Source: Stemphylium vesicarium (Eukaryota > Ascomycota > Dothideomycetes > Pleosporales > Pleosporaceae). Taken from it: 64,000 nt of DNA. Below are positions 22,929-34,020 of this stretch, piece by piece. The notes beneath the pieces are model-generated. The model made no database searches and was not told where the DNA came from. It saw only the letters and a program-made list of their open reading frames with translations. Both the position numbers and the translations under genes were made by a program. The stretch covers positions 1 to 64,000 of the forward strand of contig QXCR01000002.1 of NCBI GenBank assembly GCA_004380135.1, in the 5' to 3' direction. How positions within the stretch are numbered: the first letter of the stretch is position 1; the number at the start of each line of letters is the position of its first letter.

Positions 22929-23303
22929 CTTGATGTGCAAGCCGGTGAGTTGCAAGCTTTGTGTGCTGGCGTGACAGGGAGAGAACTGAGAATCTTATTC
23001 GTCTTGGGCTGTTGAGAGGGAAGAGCTCAAGGAAAGCGGACTGTAAAGCACGCGGATGGGGGCACTTCGGAATGTTTGCTGGTGAAAGGTGAGGAACAGA
23101 GTGGGCAGACAGTGTAAATAATGTAACTTTCCTTGGTGAGAGATTAATCAGCAAAGTTGAGCTGATAGAACTCTGGTTGAGTGATTTGGCTGCACTTCCA
23201 ATCGAGCAAGGTGGTGGTGGGTGCGGGACCGTTCAAAAGCCAGGCTCATAGCCAGGCGCCAGTCAGAACGGTCGCAATAATGATTATCTATTCTGTGAGC
23301 GAC
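22929..23303. promoter_or_regulatory. Upstream region of the Asn/Gly-rich gene
   Basis: 375 bp between the start of the Asn/Gly-rich gene and the 3' end of the TMEM42-like gene. Nothing else is seen. Confidence 0.45.
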
Positions 23304-24011
23304 CTATTTCAGCACCCCGTCCTCGTCGCTGCTCTCAGCCTCTCGATTCTTAACGCTGTTCAATTCGACACGGTCCTCGGCGTCATCCTCGTCCCTGAAT
23401 CCATTGGTATTCGCGTCGCCATGGCGGTCGAGGAGCGGGGCCTCGCCCGTTGTAGCAACCACACCTTGTTTCTCCGTCTCTTCTCTCATTCCAATGATTA
23501 CACTCCCTGCAACTAACATGGCTGCGCCGAGCCACCATAGTCCGGGTAGGCTTTCGCTGAAGATGATGAAACTAAGCACGGCGGTGACGATGAAGTTTGC
23601 CGACGTGTTGATAATGCTAACGCGTACGGTAGAAGAGGCGAGGGTGAGGGCGCGCGTGAAAAGGCCCCACATGATGGCGTTAAAGAGGAGGTTCATGCCG
23701 AAGAAGAGCTGGCTATGGCGTCAGTACTTTGTTGCACGGGTAGGTGCGACGGGCGCGCGGGACGAGACGTACACCTCTGATTGCATATTCAATAAATTTA
23801 TTCGATGCACTGAGACCAAAGGCTACGGCGATGGAGCTCGACCATGATGCCGTGAGCGTCGTGGTTGTGCTACAGCATCGTCAGTTTGCATCGTGGGCAA
23901 CGTCGACACGATGGTGTCTTACAGCTTCGCAAACACGCCGTTGAAAGCTGCACACGCGCCGCTGGAAACGGCAAGCATCAGCCATGCTGATTTGGTTTGC
24001 GGTAGAGACAT
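23304..24011 (-). CDS. TMEM42-like membrane protein (EamA/DMT superfamily)
   Basis: Predicted exons are 24011-23923, 23869-23773 and 23708-23304, giving 196 aa. Exon 1 encodes WLMLAVSSGACAAFNGVFAK, the opening helix typical of TMEM42 proteins. Exon 3 adds two to three helices, including FIVTAVLSFIIFSESLP and a GAAMLVAGSVIIG segment, followed by a hydrophilic acidic C-terminus (SSDEDGVLK). For intron 2 I chose GTACGT with the downstream CAG because only that pair keeps frame. The EamA fold occurs in drug/metabolite transporters, and half-size members such as TMEM42 probably dimerise. Substrate and membrane are unknown. Confidence 0.82.
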
Positions 24012-24411
24012 GATTGGTATCGGTCAAGATGCAGCGGGGAATAGAAGTTGGTGTTAGGATCGAGGCAAGGTTGATGATGTGTAAGGTACGGATGCGCTCC
24101 CGAGCCTAGTTAGTATGGGGTAGCTCCTGCAGCGCAGCTTGCAGCTTTACGACGCTGCAACGCCGTTGCGATATCATGAACACGCAGCGACAAGGACGAT
24201 AAGATAGTCACCCTTTTAACTTGCATGCAAAGTAGAGAGATGTCATGTCATATATGCATGTTTGATGCTTGTTCCATTCTATAGACGCTGAGCGCAAGGG
24301 AACTTCAATTCCCAAAATCCAAACTCCTTTTCATGCCAGAGGTATCGTGATTGCCCTGTTCAAACCATAACTCCGATAAACGTACGACAATTAATAACAG
24401 GAGACTGAGCT
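24012..24411. promoter_or_regulatory. Upstream region of the TMEM42-like gene
   Basis: 400 bp between the TMEM42-like start codon and the 3' end of TOA2. No gene is visible. Confidence 0.45.
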
Positions 24412-24873
24412 CTATGCCTCTCCGGGACGCTTCGCATTGCAGCTGACGATCTTGACACGGTCGGCGTGGACTTGGTGCGTGTTGTCCAGCTTGAAGTTGA
24501 TGTCCTTGATGATAAAGGTCCAGACGTCGTCGCAGAAGCGGTAGGTATCGAGGTGTCCCTAGTAGGTCATGTCAGTATACCCCAGGGCTCAGCCTCGGCT
24601 TTGTCGCGCAGGCGCAACCAACCTTGAACGTCAGCCGTGCCTTGACCTTCTCAGAAAGCACATCGGCAACGGCTCGGTCGAAGTTGGCGAGAATCTTCAT
24701 GGCGAGCTGAGGCTCTATCCGGCGTTCAGTGATGAGGTTGTCCAGCGTGTCTGTGAGAGAGCCGCCCAGACTGTGCCCTGTTAGCCTGCGCCCTCACAAG
24801 AAGCTCTTCCTGGGCGCATATAGTACCTGCTTCTGCGGTAGAGCTCGTAGTACTTGGTATTGTCGGTGGCCAT
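24412..24873 (-). CDS. TOA2: Transcription factor IIA small (gamma) subunit
   Basis: Predicted exons are 24873-24827, 24770-24623 and 24558-24412, giving 113 aa, the normal size. The start MATDNTKYYELYRRSS, then LGGSLTDTLDNLI, the four-helix segment through ILANFDRAVADVL, and the beta-barrel part (FCDDVWTFIIKDINFKL) are characteristic. With the large subunit Toa1 it clamps TBP on the TATA region during Pol II initiation. The second intron has an unusual GTTGGT donor, but every other choice breaks frame. It shares a 244-bp divergent promoter with the V-ATPase c'' gene. Confidence 0.94.
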
Positions 24874-25117
24874 GTTGCTGGTGTGTGTGCGTCTGGCTGG
24901 TCGTCTGGCGATAGTGACGTTGGGGTGCGAGGAGCCATGGATGGGGGAGCGGAGCGGAGGTTACTAAGCCGACAGGACTAGCGCGCGCCGCGGCTTGTTC
25001 CGCCTGCATCATGGCCAGCCAGCTTCGCAGCAGCCAGCAGCCAGGTCCATCACGACCAAGCTCCACCCGCCGCCACTTTCACCATCCATCTCCGCCTCTA
25101 CCAATACCATACCCAGC
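24874..25117. promoter_or_regulatory. Short bidirectional promoter, TOA2/VMA16
   Basis: 244 bp between divergent start codons; it must serve both genes. Confidence 0.6.
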
Positions 25118-25936
25118 ATGTCTCTCACGTACGGAACGGGCGGTGCGACGGCCGCCCTCGGTGTGGTCGGCTTGTGTATGTACAACGCGCAGGGGCGCAG
25201 GCGATAGCTAACGATGGCCAGACATGCTCTTCAACAACGAAGGAGAAGCTTTCAACGTACGAACGCGCTATACCCTCGGATACTCACGCGAACGTGACTA
25301 AGCATACACCAGGTTGGAGCCTTCCTCGAAACCGTCTCCCCATACACATGGGCTAGTGTTGGAATCGCGCTATGCATCGGCCTCTCCGTTGTAGGATCCG
25401 CATGGTACGTCTTCATGCTACCATATATATATATATATATATATATGCATCGCATCTGACAGTGGCAAAGGGGAATATGGACCACCGGCGTGTCCATCGT
25501 CGGTGGAGGTGTCAAAGCACCACGGATACGAACCAAGAACTTGATCTCCATCATCTTCTGCGAAGTCGTCGCCATCTACGGCGTCATCATGGCCATCATC
25601 TTCTCCTCCAAGATGAACCAACTCTCCGACCCTGAGCTTCTCTACTCTGGCTCAAACTACTTTACTGGATACGCGCTGTTCTGGGCTGGAATCACCGTTG
25701 GCATGTGCAACCTCATCTGCGGTGTCTGTGTAGGCATCAACGGAAGTAGCGCTGCCCTGGCTGACGCTGCCGACCCTGCTCTGTAAGTTTCTGTCACCTA
25801 CCACGCGCTCGTCGCTCGCTAATCATGCCCTAGCTTCGTCAAGATTCTTACCATCGAGATCTTCGCCGCTATTCTGGGATTGTTCGGGCTTATCATCGGA
25901 TTGCTCATGCAAAGCAACGCCAAGGACTTTGAGTGA
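25118..25936 (+). CDS. VMA16: V-type ATPase proteolipid subunit c''
   Basis: Predicted exons are 25118-25175, 25222-25256, 25313-25404, 25471-25782 and 25834-25936, giving 199 aa. After an N-terminal hydrophobic helix come the family blocks FLETVSPYTWASVGIAL and GLSVVGSAWGIW, then KNLISIIFCEVVAIYG, in which the glutamate after FC is the expected proton-carrying residue. Two more helices follow (FTGYALFWAGI, AAILGLFGLIIGLL). Subunit c'' sits in the membrane ring of V-ATPase and helps pump protons into vacuoles and endosomes. The 58-nt first exon and 35-nt second exon were set by phase and homology. Intron 3 carries a long AT repeat. VMA8, encoding subunit D, lies about 15 kb away. Confidence 0.94.
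25423..25446. repeat. (AT)12 microsatellite inside a VMA16 intron
   Basis: Twenty-four bases of perfect alternating A and T within the 66-nt third intron, making up over a third of it. Length change here would alter intron size but not the protein. Confidence 0.9.
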
Positions 25937-26309
25937 GCTCGGAAGAGCATCGCTAGATTGCGCCACATTCCCACCACACGCACCAGGTCGACCTTTGGTC
26001 ATACTTAAAGGCAACCAACGAGGAAGTGCATTCAAATGCCAGCACAGGAAGCTGGTCCGAGGTTACAGAGAGTTTTGTAGAGGTTGTACCATGTACATGG
26101 GGAAGGCGATTGTATAATGCATGTACTATGAGCGGATATCGGCGTTAAATACCAGTCAATTATTAGCGAATGCTCGAGTAATGCTACGTGCGTGAAGTCA
26201 ATAGTAAGCAAGCGTTTCGCGTACAAATGATGGCCCGTGCGCTGCCCTCGGGATGGTGGGATGTCGGGCAGCTCCACTCTACTTGGACTCGACATTACCA
26301 CCTCCTAGC
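25937..26309. promoter_or_regulatory. Spacer between VMA16 and cnxE
   Basis: 373 bp holding the VMA16 3' flank and the cnxE promoter. No gene is seen. Confidence 0.45.
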
Positions 26310-28625
26310 ATGGCCGCACCAAATACTAAGCTAAGAGCAGCTATCTTGGTTGTATCCGAGACTGCTTCCCAAGACCCTTCTACCGACAAGTGCATACCCA
26401 TTCTCAAGCAAGTCTTCGGCCATCTCGGAAACGACCAATGGGAAGTTAGCGAGACCGACATCGTACCCGATAACACTCTCGCCATCCAGAAAACCATCAG
26501 GAACTGGATTGATGGACCCGAACCTGTCAATCTGGTCGTTACTAGTGGAGGTACCGGATTTGCTACCAAAGATGTTACTCCGGAGGTGCGCGGCATTACT
26601 AGCCTTGCTAAAGAATGAAAGGCTGACCAGTACAAGGCAGTTACACCACTGATAGACAGACATGCTCCTGGTCTTGTGTAAGTCCGATTGATTGGTAAAT
26701 TTTTGGATTGATAGCCTGATCGTTGGTTAGCCATGGCATGCTCACAACGTCGTATGCTGTCACACCCTGTCAGTCTCACCCCGCTCTCTCAATGCTATAC
26801 GTGTACTAATACAGATTAGTCGCCTTGATGGCAAGACCTGTTGCTGGAGTCCGAAAACAATCTTTGATCTTGACTTTGCCTGGATCGCCAAAAGGTGCCA
26901 AGGAGAATCTGGAAGCGGTGCTTAAGCTGTTACCACATGCATGCATCCAAGCAGCTGGTGCAGATTCACGACCGCTACATGCGGGTGGCGTAAAGAAGCT
27001 GGAGAAGGAGGCGGGTGTATCTTCTGGAGGTGCTCCAGCTACCGGTATGTCAGACAGCCTATTCGTCTTTGGTCTCAACCCCTGGCAATGCTGACTAGGC
27101 CAGCTACTGGGGGACATCATCATCATCATCATCATGGTCACTCCCATGGTCATGGCGGTCATGTGGGACCAAAAGCTCACACAAAACCTGAAGAGCGCCC
27201 ACAGTCAAACGACCCTTCAGCAGGCCCAACACGGAGGTACCGGTCTTCGCCATACCCCATGTTGGCTGTTGACGACGCTTTGAAGCTCATTGCAGAGCAG
27301 ATCCCAGCTCCTATTGTGGAGAAGGTTCCTGTAGATATGAGGATCGGTGGCTCTGTTCTCGCCGAGGACGTCAAGGCCACTGAGTCTGTGCCAGCTTTCC
27401 GAGCCAGCATCGTGGACGGCTACGCTGTCAAAATCCCATCTTCTGGCAAGTTCGAGAAAGGGGTATATCCAGTCTCAATCATCTCACACGCTCAGGCTGG
27501 TGAAGTGAAAGAGTTGAAAGAAGGAGAGATTGCGAGAATCACAACTGGCGCGCCACTCCCTCCGGGTGCCGACGCCGTGGTCATGGTAGAAGATACCGTG
27601 TTGAAGAGCTCAACAGATGATGGCCAAGAGGAAAAAGAAATTGAGATTCTTACGGACGAAATCAAAGCCAACGAAAACGTACGCGAAGTAGGCAGCGATG
27701 TCAAAGAAGGCGAGATCATTCTAAAGAAGGGCGAAGGTGTCACAGTCGTAGGCGGAGAATTCGGACTCCTCGCTTCCGTCGGTACACAACAAGTATCAGT
27801 ATACAAAAGGCCTATAGTCGGTGTCTTGAGCACCGGAGACGAAATCATTCAGCACAACCGAGAAGGTCCCCTTCGACTAGGAGAAGTCCGCGATACGAAT
27901 CGTCCTACACTCATCACCGCCGCCCGAAGTCACAGGTTCGAAGTCATTGACCTAGGCATCGTCTCGGACAAGTGCGTCACCCCTACCATCTCGTCTCACT
28001 CTCACGTCTTTGCGTCAGGAAAGCTAACGAAACCCTTTCTAGACCCGGCACTCTCGAGCAAACCCTCCGCGACGCCATGCGCAAATGCGACGTAATCATA
28101 ACCTCAGGCGGCGTCTCCATGGGCGAACTCGACCTGCTCAAACCCACCATCGAGCGCACCTTGGGCGGCACAATCCACTTCGGGCGCGTAAACATGAAGC
28201 CTGGCAAACCCACAACATTTGCCACCGTCCCCGTAAAAGATAACGCAGGAAACCCCGTCACAAAGTCTATTTTCTCTCTACCCGGCAACCCTGCTTCAGC
28301 AGTCGTATGCTTCCATCTCTTCGTGCTGCCCGCGCTACACCAGCAGGCGGGGATTAAACCCGTGGGGCTGCCACGCGTCAAGGTTGTGCTGGAGGAGGAT
28401 GTTAAGATGGATAAGGGGAGGCCGGAGTATCATCGTGCGCTGGTGGTTACCAAGGAGGATGGCTTGTTGTATGCGAGTTCGACGGGAGGGCAGAGGAGTA
28501 GTCGCATTGGAAGCTTTAGGGGCGCGAATGCATTGCTTTGTATGCCGCAGGGTGAGGGTAGTGTGAAGAAGGGGGAGAGGGTTGATGCGCTGCTTATGGG
28601 GAAGTTGGGGGAGGTGGAGCGCTGA
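26310..28625 (+). CDS. cnxE: Molybdenum cofactor synthesis protein, MogA-MoeA fusion (gephyrin/CnxE type)
   Basis: Predicted exons are 26310-26585, 26637-26677, 26731-26768, 26820-27044, 27104-27971 and 28043-28625, giving 676 aa; exons of 41 and 38 nt were placed by phase and homology. The N-terminal MogA-like domain has TSGGTGFATKDVTPE, FALMARPVAGVRK and LPGSPKGAKENL, and should adenylylate molybdopterin. The C-terminal MoeA-like domain has SIVDGYAV, TGAPLPPGADAVVMVEDT, STGDE, ITSGGVSMGELD and SLPGNPASAVV, and inserts molybdate. Between them lies a linker starting with a run of seven histidines followed by GHSHGHGGH. Moco serves nitrate reductase, sulfite oxidase and xanthine dehydrogenase. 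No lesion is seen. Confidence 0.94.
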
Positions 28626-29419
28626 TGTGGGAGTATGAGTGGGCTGTAACCACTCGCTCTTGTACAGGCAACAGTGTGATGGATAGAATGAAGACACTGT
28701 GATCAATATACCTGTTCATCAAAATCACACAAATGCAGTGGAAGTGAAGTTTGTAGTTTGGTAGCAGGGGGTTTTTGTTTATTTTCCTCATTCAATTACG
28801 TATATCTATTAAAATCTATTTTCGTTATTCTTTCAGTGAAGAAAGTCGAGATCAAGCCCGCAGCATCTAAGGGGATCATTGGCCCACCGTCCAAATCCTG
28901 GACTATTTTCCTTCCACCGGACGTAGAATCTAAAGAATGACAAAAGCAGCTTTTTTTGGTGCTTTGTAAACCAAATGTAACACAAAGGAGAGAGAGAGAG
29001 AGAGACAAGCCTAATCTGACTAAGATCGCACGCAAACCAAGCACCCGAGAAAAGGTGAGGAATAAATCCAAACGCGCTTCGCTGACATAAGAGGGTATAA
29101 TCCGCACCAACAGTAAAAAGGAAAAAAGAAAGGAGAAACCTGAACAAAGGAGAAAGGGGGAAGGCAAAAAAAACCGAAACCCCCACCGCGACCAGCGACC
29201 AAAGACCGACACCAGACCAAAGCCAAAAAATGCTCCTGCCCGCCGCCTGCCCCGATCATTAAACATCATCAACACCATGCCAATCCAACCAATGGAAACG
29301 AAGTCCAAGAAAAACACCGACGCTAAGAGATGAGAAAAGAAAGAGAGAAAGTGGTATCAGAAAGGAAAGAAAACAAGAACAAAAAAGGATTAGTCGATGA
29401 GAGGAGGAGTATATAACTC
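28626..29419. other. Convergent 3' spacer with a (GA)n repeat
   Basis: Lies between the ends of cnxE and the Ser-rich membrane protein gene. It is purine-rich on the plus strand, with (GA)9 at 28988-29005 and several A-rich blocks. No gene is supported. Confidence 0.55.
28988..29005. repeat. (GA)9 microsatellite
   Basis: Eighteen bases of alternating G and A in convergent intergenic DNA. Confidence 0.85.
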
Positions 29420-30216
29420 TCAGTCCATCTCTTCAGACTTTGTAGTAATCTCTTCGACCGACAGACTAGGCCTGGCGGCAGACTCCATGCAGGCCGCTAG
29501 GGCTTTGCGGTAAGCGTTCGACTTGGCCATTTGGGTCTCGTAGTGCTCTTTGAGGCGGCGTTGGCGGCGCTCCCGCTTGTACATCCACCATACAGTTGCT
29601 GAGAGGCCGATGATGATGCCACCGAGGAGACCGCCGAGGGTGCCGCCGACGATGGCGATCTGGTGGTTTGCCAGCTTACTGGTTTTTTCTGTGGAGTGGC
29701 TGGTGGTTGAGGTGAGGGAGTGGAGTTGGAGGGATGCGCGGATGGGAGTGGTGATTTGATGGGCGGTTGGGTCGCTGCAGCAGGACTCTGTCGAGGAGAC
29801 TGATTGACAGCATTTATCGCCTGAGTCGCAGGTTTGGATTTGCCACGATGGGGTGGAGTCGTGGCCTTGGAAGTCGTTTGCAACTGTGGTGGTTGTTAGT
29901 TGGGTTGGTAGAAGACATGGTGGGGTTCCTTAAACATACTAGTAGGGCAGATTGATGCACATGCTACATCTTTTCCTGTGGCATCGGTGCAGCCTCTTGA
30001 AAAGATCTTGCCGATTGAGTCGTCCTGTGTTCCCATACAGAGACCGTTGCTCATACAGATATCGCCGCTTGCGCAGCATGCACTGTGAGTCGCGCTAGGG
30101 TTGCATGGCGTGTGTGTTTTGTCGAGTGCCGATCCGTCAACACCATAGCATTGCTGACTCGTAGCAACGGCCACCAAGGTCATGAAGACCGACAGAAGAG
30201 ACAGACGCGCAACCAT
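29420..30216 (-). CDS. Type I membrane protein with Cys-rich ectodomain
   Basis: Predicted exons are 30216-29940 and 29883-29420, giving 246 aa. A signal peptide (RLSLLSVFMTLVAVAT) leads into an ectodomain with about 16 cysteines, including pairs ACCAS, KCCQS and SCCSD. A Ser/Thr-rich stalk follows (LHSLTSTTSHSTEKT), then one membrane helix (GGTLGGLLGGIIIGLSA), then a basic stop-transfer segment (KRERRQRR) and a short cytoplasmic tail. The layout resembles WSC/Mid2-like fungal wall sensors, though I cannot name a domain. Such proteins commonly report wall stress; here that is inference from architecture only. Confidence 0.75.
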
Positions 30217-31971
30217 ATTAGACAGTAATAAAGAAGTAACAAAGGAGTGACTGAGGGTGGGCAAATGAAAAAAGTCGCGATGACTAGCCCAAAAAGTAAG
30301 TGAGTGAACTGGTGGTTGTGGTGGTGGTGATGTTGAAGGTGGTGTAGGGAGATACAAGACTATTAACAACCCCATATATGCAGTGGACAGGACATGCAGG
30401 TCCACATTTTAGTCTGAGAGCCTACATTCGCAATGTTATGCGGCGGAGCCCTGTCCAACTCTACGTGAGCTGGCAAAGCTGACGGACACAGGGCATACCC
30501 GGGCACGGCTTTGAAACAAGGCCGTCAAACCCGGTCGTTGGGGGATCCGGATGCGCAGGCGTTAGACTAGGGTACCGCAGCTAATGAGCGGGTTGAGCCA
30601 GGTGGTACAGCCTCGAGTTCAGACACGGTAGCACAAAGACGACAAAGGACCAAGGCGACAAGCCGCGGCGACGCTACTGTCCTATCCTGTCTTCATTCAA
30701 GGGAGGTGCATATGCGGAGCATGAGCGCTTGCTGCTGCGCGCTCCCGTGTTTTGACGTACGCCGGGTTGCTGCAGTTGCTTTTTGCACAGCGTTAGCTGC
30801 ATGTGGTAGCGCAACTCAAAGAGAATGAGAGAGAGCTTGACAGCAAATCGAGGGCCTGGGGGGGTGAGGCGCCAAGATGTGGGAGAAGGTTTGAGATGCA
30901 GGGCGATGTGGGCGATGGGTGGCACACGATAGGCTTTAGCCTCATGCCACCCACAGATCCCTTTGCGGCTTGTACCTTCGTCTCGACCCCCCTCGACATA
31001 TCTTTTTTGACTTTTGGCCAGCGAATATCACCGTTGACAACGGCGCCGCGAACCGTCCTGTCACTTTTGCTAGCTAAAAGGTAATCGCGAGTTTGGTCGT
31101 TCGCCCCGGCGATTTCGTGTCAGCAATTGGCCGCGTCAACAACGGCTGCTTGCGTGTCTGCCTACCCCCTCTGCCACCATCGCATCTCGCGCCTGAGATT
31201 GCCTGTTGCGCCGTGGCCCCAATACCGTGGCTGGCGTCCTTGGTCCTTGGTTGCCATGTGAAGATCGGCAGTCAGATCCCAACTCGCCTGTACCCGGCAT
31301 CTGCAGATCTGGGCACCCCTGAGGGGGACTCGAGCCAGCCACTCACGATCAGACCTGTGCGAGCAGCCGGTGGGAATTCCGAACTTGATCGCACTACGTG
31401 TGCTTTTGGTTTACTGTCTTTGTCCTCGCGGTTCCCTCGTCATTTCACGACCTCATTACCAACTTCAGTCGCCCAAGACGTGTGCTATGGCCTTGTCCTT
31501 TGGACCCAAAGAGGGTCCCGGTCCTACTCGAAGGAACGATTCAAGGTTTTGCGACCCATGCAAGAACGCCTATATGCTCATTGCGGATATGACAGCGTCA
31601 GCTTGTGCCCGACGAACTCATCACGATGCCCTCGAGATGATCCGGAGCTTTCAATGGCCAAGCCCCAACGGTCGTCTATCATGCCCGGTCCTCGTGGACC
31701 GAGCCGACCATCCCTATTGCGAACGGTCCCAACTCCGTATGATCGTCCGGGGCCGCCACATGTCCACACACAATCACATGGGCTTTTGAGGCCCGACTCG
31801 CCATCGCAACCATTCCTTACTCAGGGCATCGTGTCTTACTCCCCCCTCCAAAGTTTACATTCTTTCCGCGGACCATCTTCAGGCAGCGTTGCTAGCTATG
31901 CTTGCTGGAGGTGTCGGCTCAAACTGCCGCGTCCGAAGTGTTGCCTGAATCAATCGTACAACCATCGAACT
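30217..31971. other. Long spacer with one weak open frame
   Basis: About 1.75 kb. Plus-strand DNA from about 31.1 to 32.05 kb is open in one frame for over 300 codons, with a Pro-rich segment after an ATG at 31654, and it overlaps the 3' end of the SET gene. A second frame with an ATG at 31487 is open for about 100 codons. The two frames compete and neither shows a domain or splice logic, so I do not call a gene. Confidence 0.45.
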
Positions 31972-33210
31972 TCACTGCAACTCTCTGAGCAGATTACTCA
32001 CCCTCTTAGCCTCATTTTCTGGTCCACCATCTACAACAACCCATTCCAATAAACTCTCCTTTGCTTTCTCGGCCCATAACCTCGCGTCTTTTCGCATCCC
32101 ATGCCCCGCATATACGTATGCCAGTCTCTCGTAATCCGGGGCTAACAAGAGTTCCAAGCCTTCTGAATGGGCAATCGCCATGACTTCCTTTTCCCATGCC
32201 ACAATCTGTTGCGCGTCGTAGGTTTCGGCAGTCAAGTTCTCCAGCATGTTGCGCAGTTGAGCAAACCTATCGCGTCGCTGGTCGCTTTGTTGGATCTCGT
32301 GTCGTGGTGCTTTGCAGAGTGAGCACGTACACGCAAAGTTCCATCCGTCTCTGTATAGTTTCTGTCGTTCCGAATATTTCAAGTCTATCCTCCCATAGGA
32401 GATATTGATTTCTTCCCCAACAGTGACATCGCGCTGAGCTTTGACCTCCATCGATAGGGTCGTGGGAACGAATCGTGCGTGTGCATTTGGCTGGCAAGCA
32501 TGGTTGATCCGCGCAACGTACGGGAAAAGACACATGTAAGCATCGTCTACCTTGCCATCAGCCAGCTGACAAGCGAAAGCGTTGGTCTTCATAATGTCCT
32601 CCATCTTGCTGCCACCCAAACTCTGATCAAGTGCGCCGACGACTCCACGGTCCCCCTCGGGTAGTTGTTCGGAAACGGTCTCGAAGAGGGTTTGACCTTG
32701 GGAGCGTGACACCTGCGTAGGAAACTGGGAACTTGCGATGATGCGGGCCGGGTCAAGTAGTATCGTCTCCCCCTTCTTAATAGGCTTTGTGGTGAATAGG
32801 CCTTTGCCTTTGCTCGGAACGGAACGCACTTCAAGACCGTCTTGCATGTCTTGACGTTTGGTTGTATGAGCTAGGTAAGCCGCAACTATCTTGTCTGCAG
32901 CTACTGGTGTTGCAATAATGCTCAAGCCATGGCCACTGCGCAGTTTGGCACTCGTATGTGTGCAGTAGTCCTTCTCTTTCCCTTTGATACACACCGGTTC
33001 GTGAGACCAAACTGGGTGCTGGAATGACGGCATGGCCTCTGGTGGTCTCGAATCCGCGTCTGCTTCCAAACACTGCTCTAATTGGAGTGGCGCCTGGACC
33101 TGTGCTGCGAAGTGCTGCATCGCGTTCGCGCACTGCGATGACGCACGAACGTGCGACACAGCAAAAATGCATGCGCAGGCTAAAGCAAGAAAATCCCGTA
33201 TAGAACTCAT
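31972..33210 (-). CDS. SET-domain protein with predicted signal peptide
   Basis: A single-exon 412-aa frame from ATG 33210. The N-terminus (IRDFLALACACIFAVSHVRA) is a clear signal-peptide-like hydrophobic stretch, followed by a Cys-containing region of about 90 residues. The SET domain runs from about residue 127 (SKGKGLFTTKPIKKGE) through RINHACQPNAHARF (about 235-247), the hallmark NHxCxPN motif, and EEINISYG (about 266-273). A post-SET zinc site follows (CTCSLC). Helical repeats at the C-terminus resemble SMYD-type proteins. SET proteins methylate lysines, usually on histones or cytosolic proteins, so an entry signal for the secretory pathway is unusual. The next in-frame ATG lies after the signal, so a shorter cytosolic form cannot be ruled out. 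Confidence 0.82.
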   Translation of the reverse strand: MSSIRDFLALACACIFAVSHVRASSQCANAMQHFAAQVQAPLQLEQCLEADADSRPPEAMPSFQHPVWSHEPVCIKGKEKDYCTHTSAKLRSGHGLSIIATPVAADKIVAAYLAHTTKRQDMQDGLEVRSVPSKGKGLFTTKPIKKGETILLDPARIIASSQFPTQVSRSQGQTLFETVSEQLPEGDRGVVGALDQSLGGSKMEDIMKTNAFACQLADGKVDDAYMCLFPYVARINHACQPNAHARFVPTTLSMEVKAQRDVTVGEEINISYGRIDLKYSERQKLYRDGWNFACTCSLCKAPRHEIQQSDQRRDRFAQLRNMLENLTAETYDAQQIVAWEKEVMAIAHSEGLELLLAPDYERLAYVYAGHGMRKDARLWAEKAKESLLEWVVVDGGPENEAKRVSNLLRELQ

Positions 33211-34020
33211 GATAGTAACTGACAGCTTCCAGAGCGCGTCGTAGACCAAAGTCAAAGTGAGGTGTCTACTTTCCACCCCCTCGTTCCTGTAACACGTCTG
33301 AAACCTCCACAGTCAGGCAACAGCATCATCGCGCAAAAAACATACTTTGCGACAATTTCTCCAATCTGCCTGCCTTGCAACCCGAGAACGCATCACTGTC
33401 GCCCTCATTTGGTTCTTGCGGTTCAAGCTTTGATTGCAACTGGTCAGTGCCTTGCCGCATTTCGACTCGAGCCCCTAAATCGTCGTCCGGATGCGCTAAA
33501 ATCACGACCCGGACACTCGGACCATGCCCAATCCCCCTCGTGATCCCAGTCGTAGCTTCAGCCCTGTGTGCCACACGAAACAGTGACACCTCCCCTCCAC
33601 CAGAATCCTTCATCATATACGATCCCCAGGGCCAGCAGATCAATGCGCACACGAGTACACATGTCATTCAGCTGATGCCGAATTGCTCCCAATGATTCAA
33701 TTGGGATCTCTCCACTTTATTGCGCTCTTCGCACGTCATAGCCTGGTCGAGTGTAATGAATGATGGAGTATACAGCATTCACGACCATGTCTAGACCCAT
33801 GCTTCAGCCCTTTATCTCCGCTTTTTGCCGTTTTACTAGACATTTTGTTGTCGTTGCTTCCTCGACTTTTGCTCTTTGTCTCTCGTTTTTGCTCAACGTC
33901 GCGCACTGTGCGGCTTTCTCGGCAAGCCTCGGCCATGAGGTAACAGTCACGAAGTCGACAAGGCTGGATGGAGTAATGACAGGTGCCACGATGGGATCGA
34001 CGGGGATGCGCCTTGCTTAC
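33211..34020. other. Upstream region of the SET gene
   Basis: Contains a 113-codon minus-strand frame with an ATG at 33667 (stop near 33326), beginning with a hydrophobic stretch and continuing with RVVILAHPDDDLGARVE. A competing plus-strand frame covers the same bases. No call is made. Confidence 0.4.

Noticed and set aside
31093..32052. A 319-codon plus-strand open frame
   Set aside because: No early ATG, erratic composition, competes with another frame, and its end overlaps the well-supported SET gene on the other strand.
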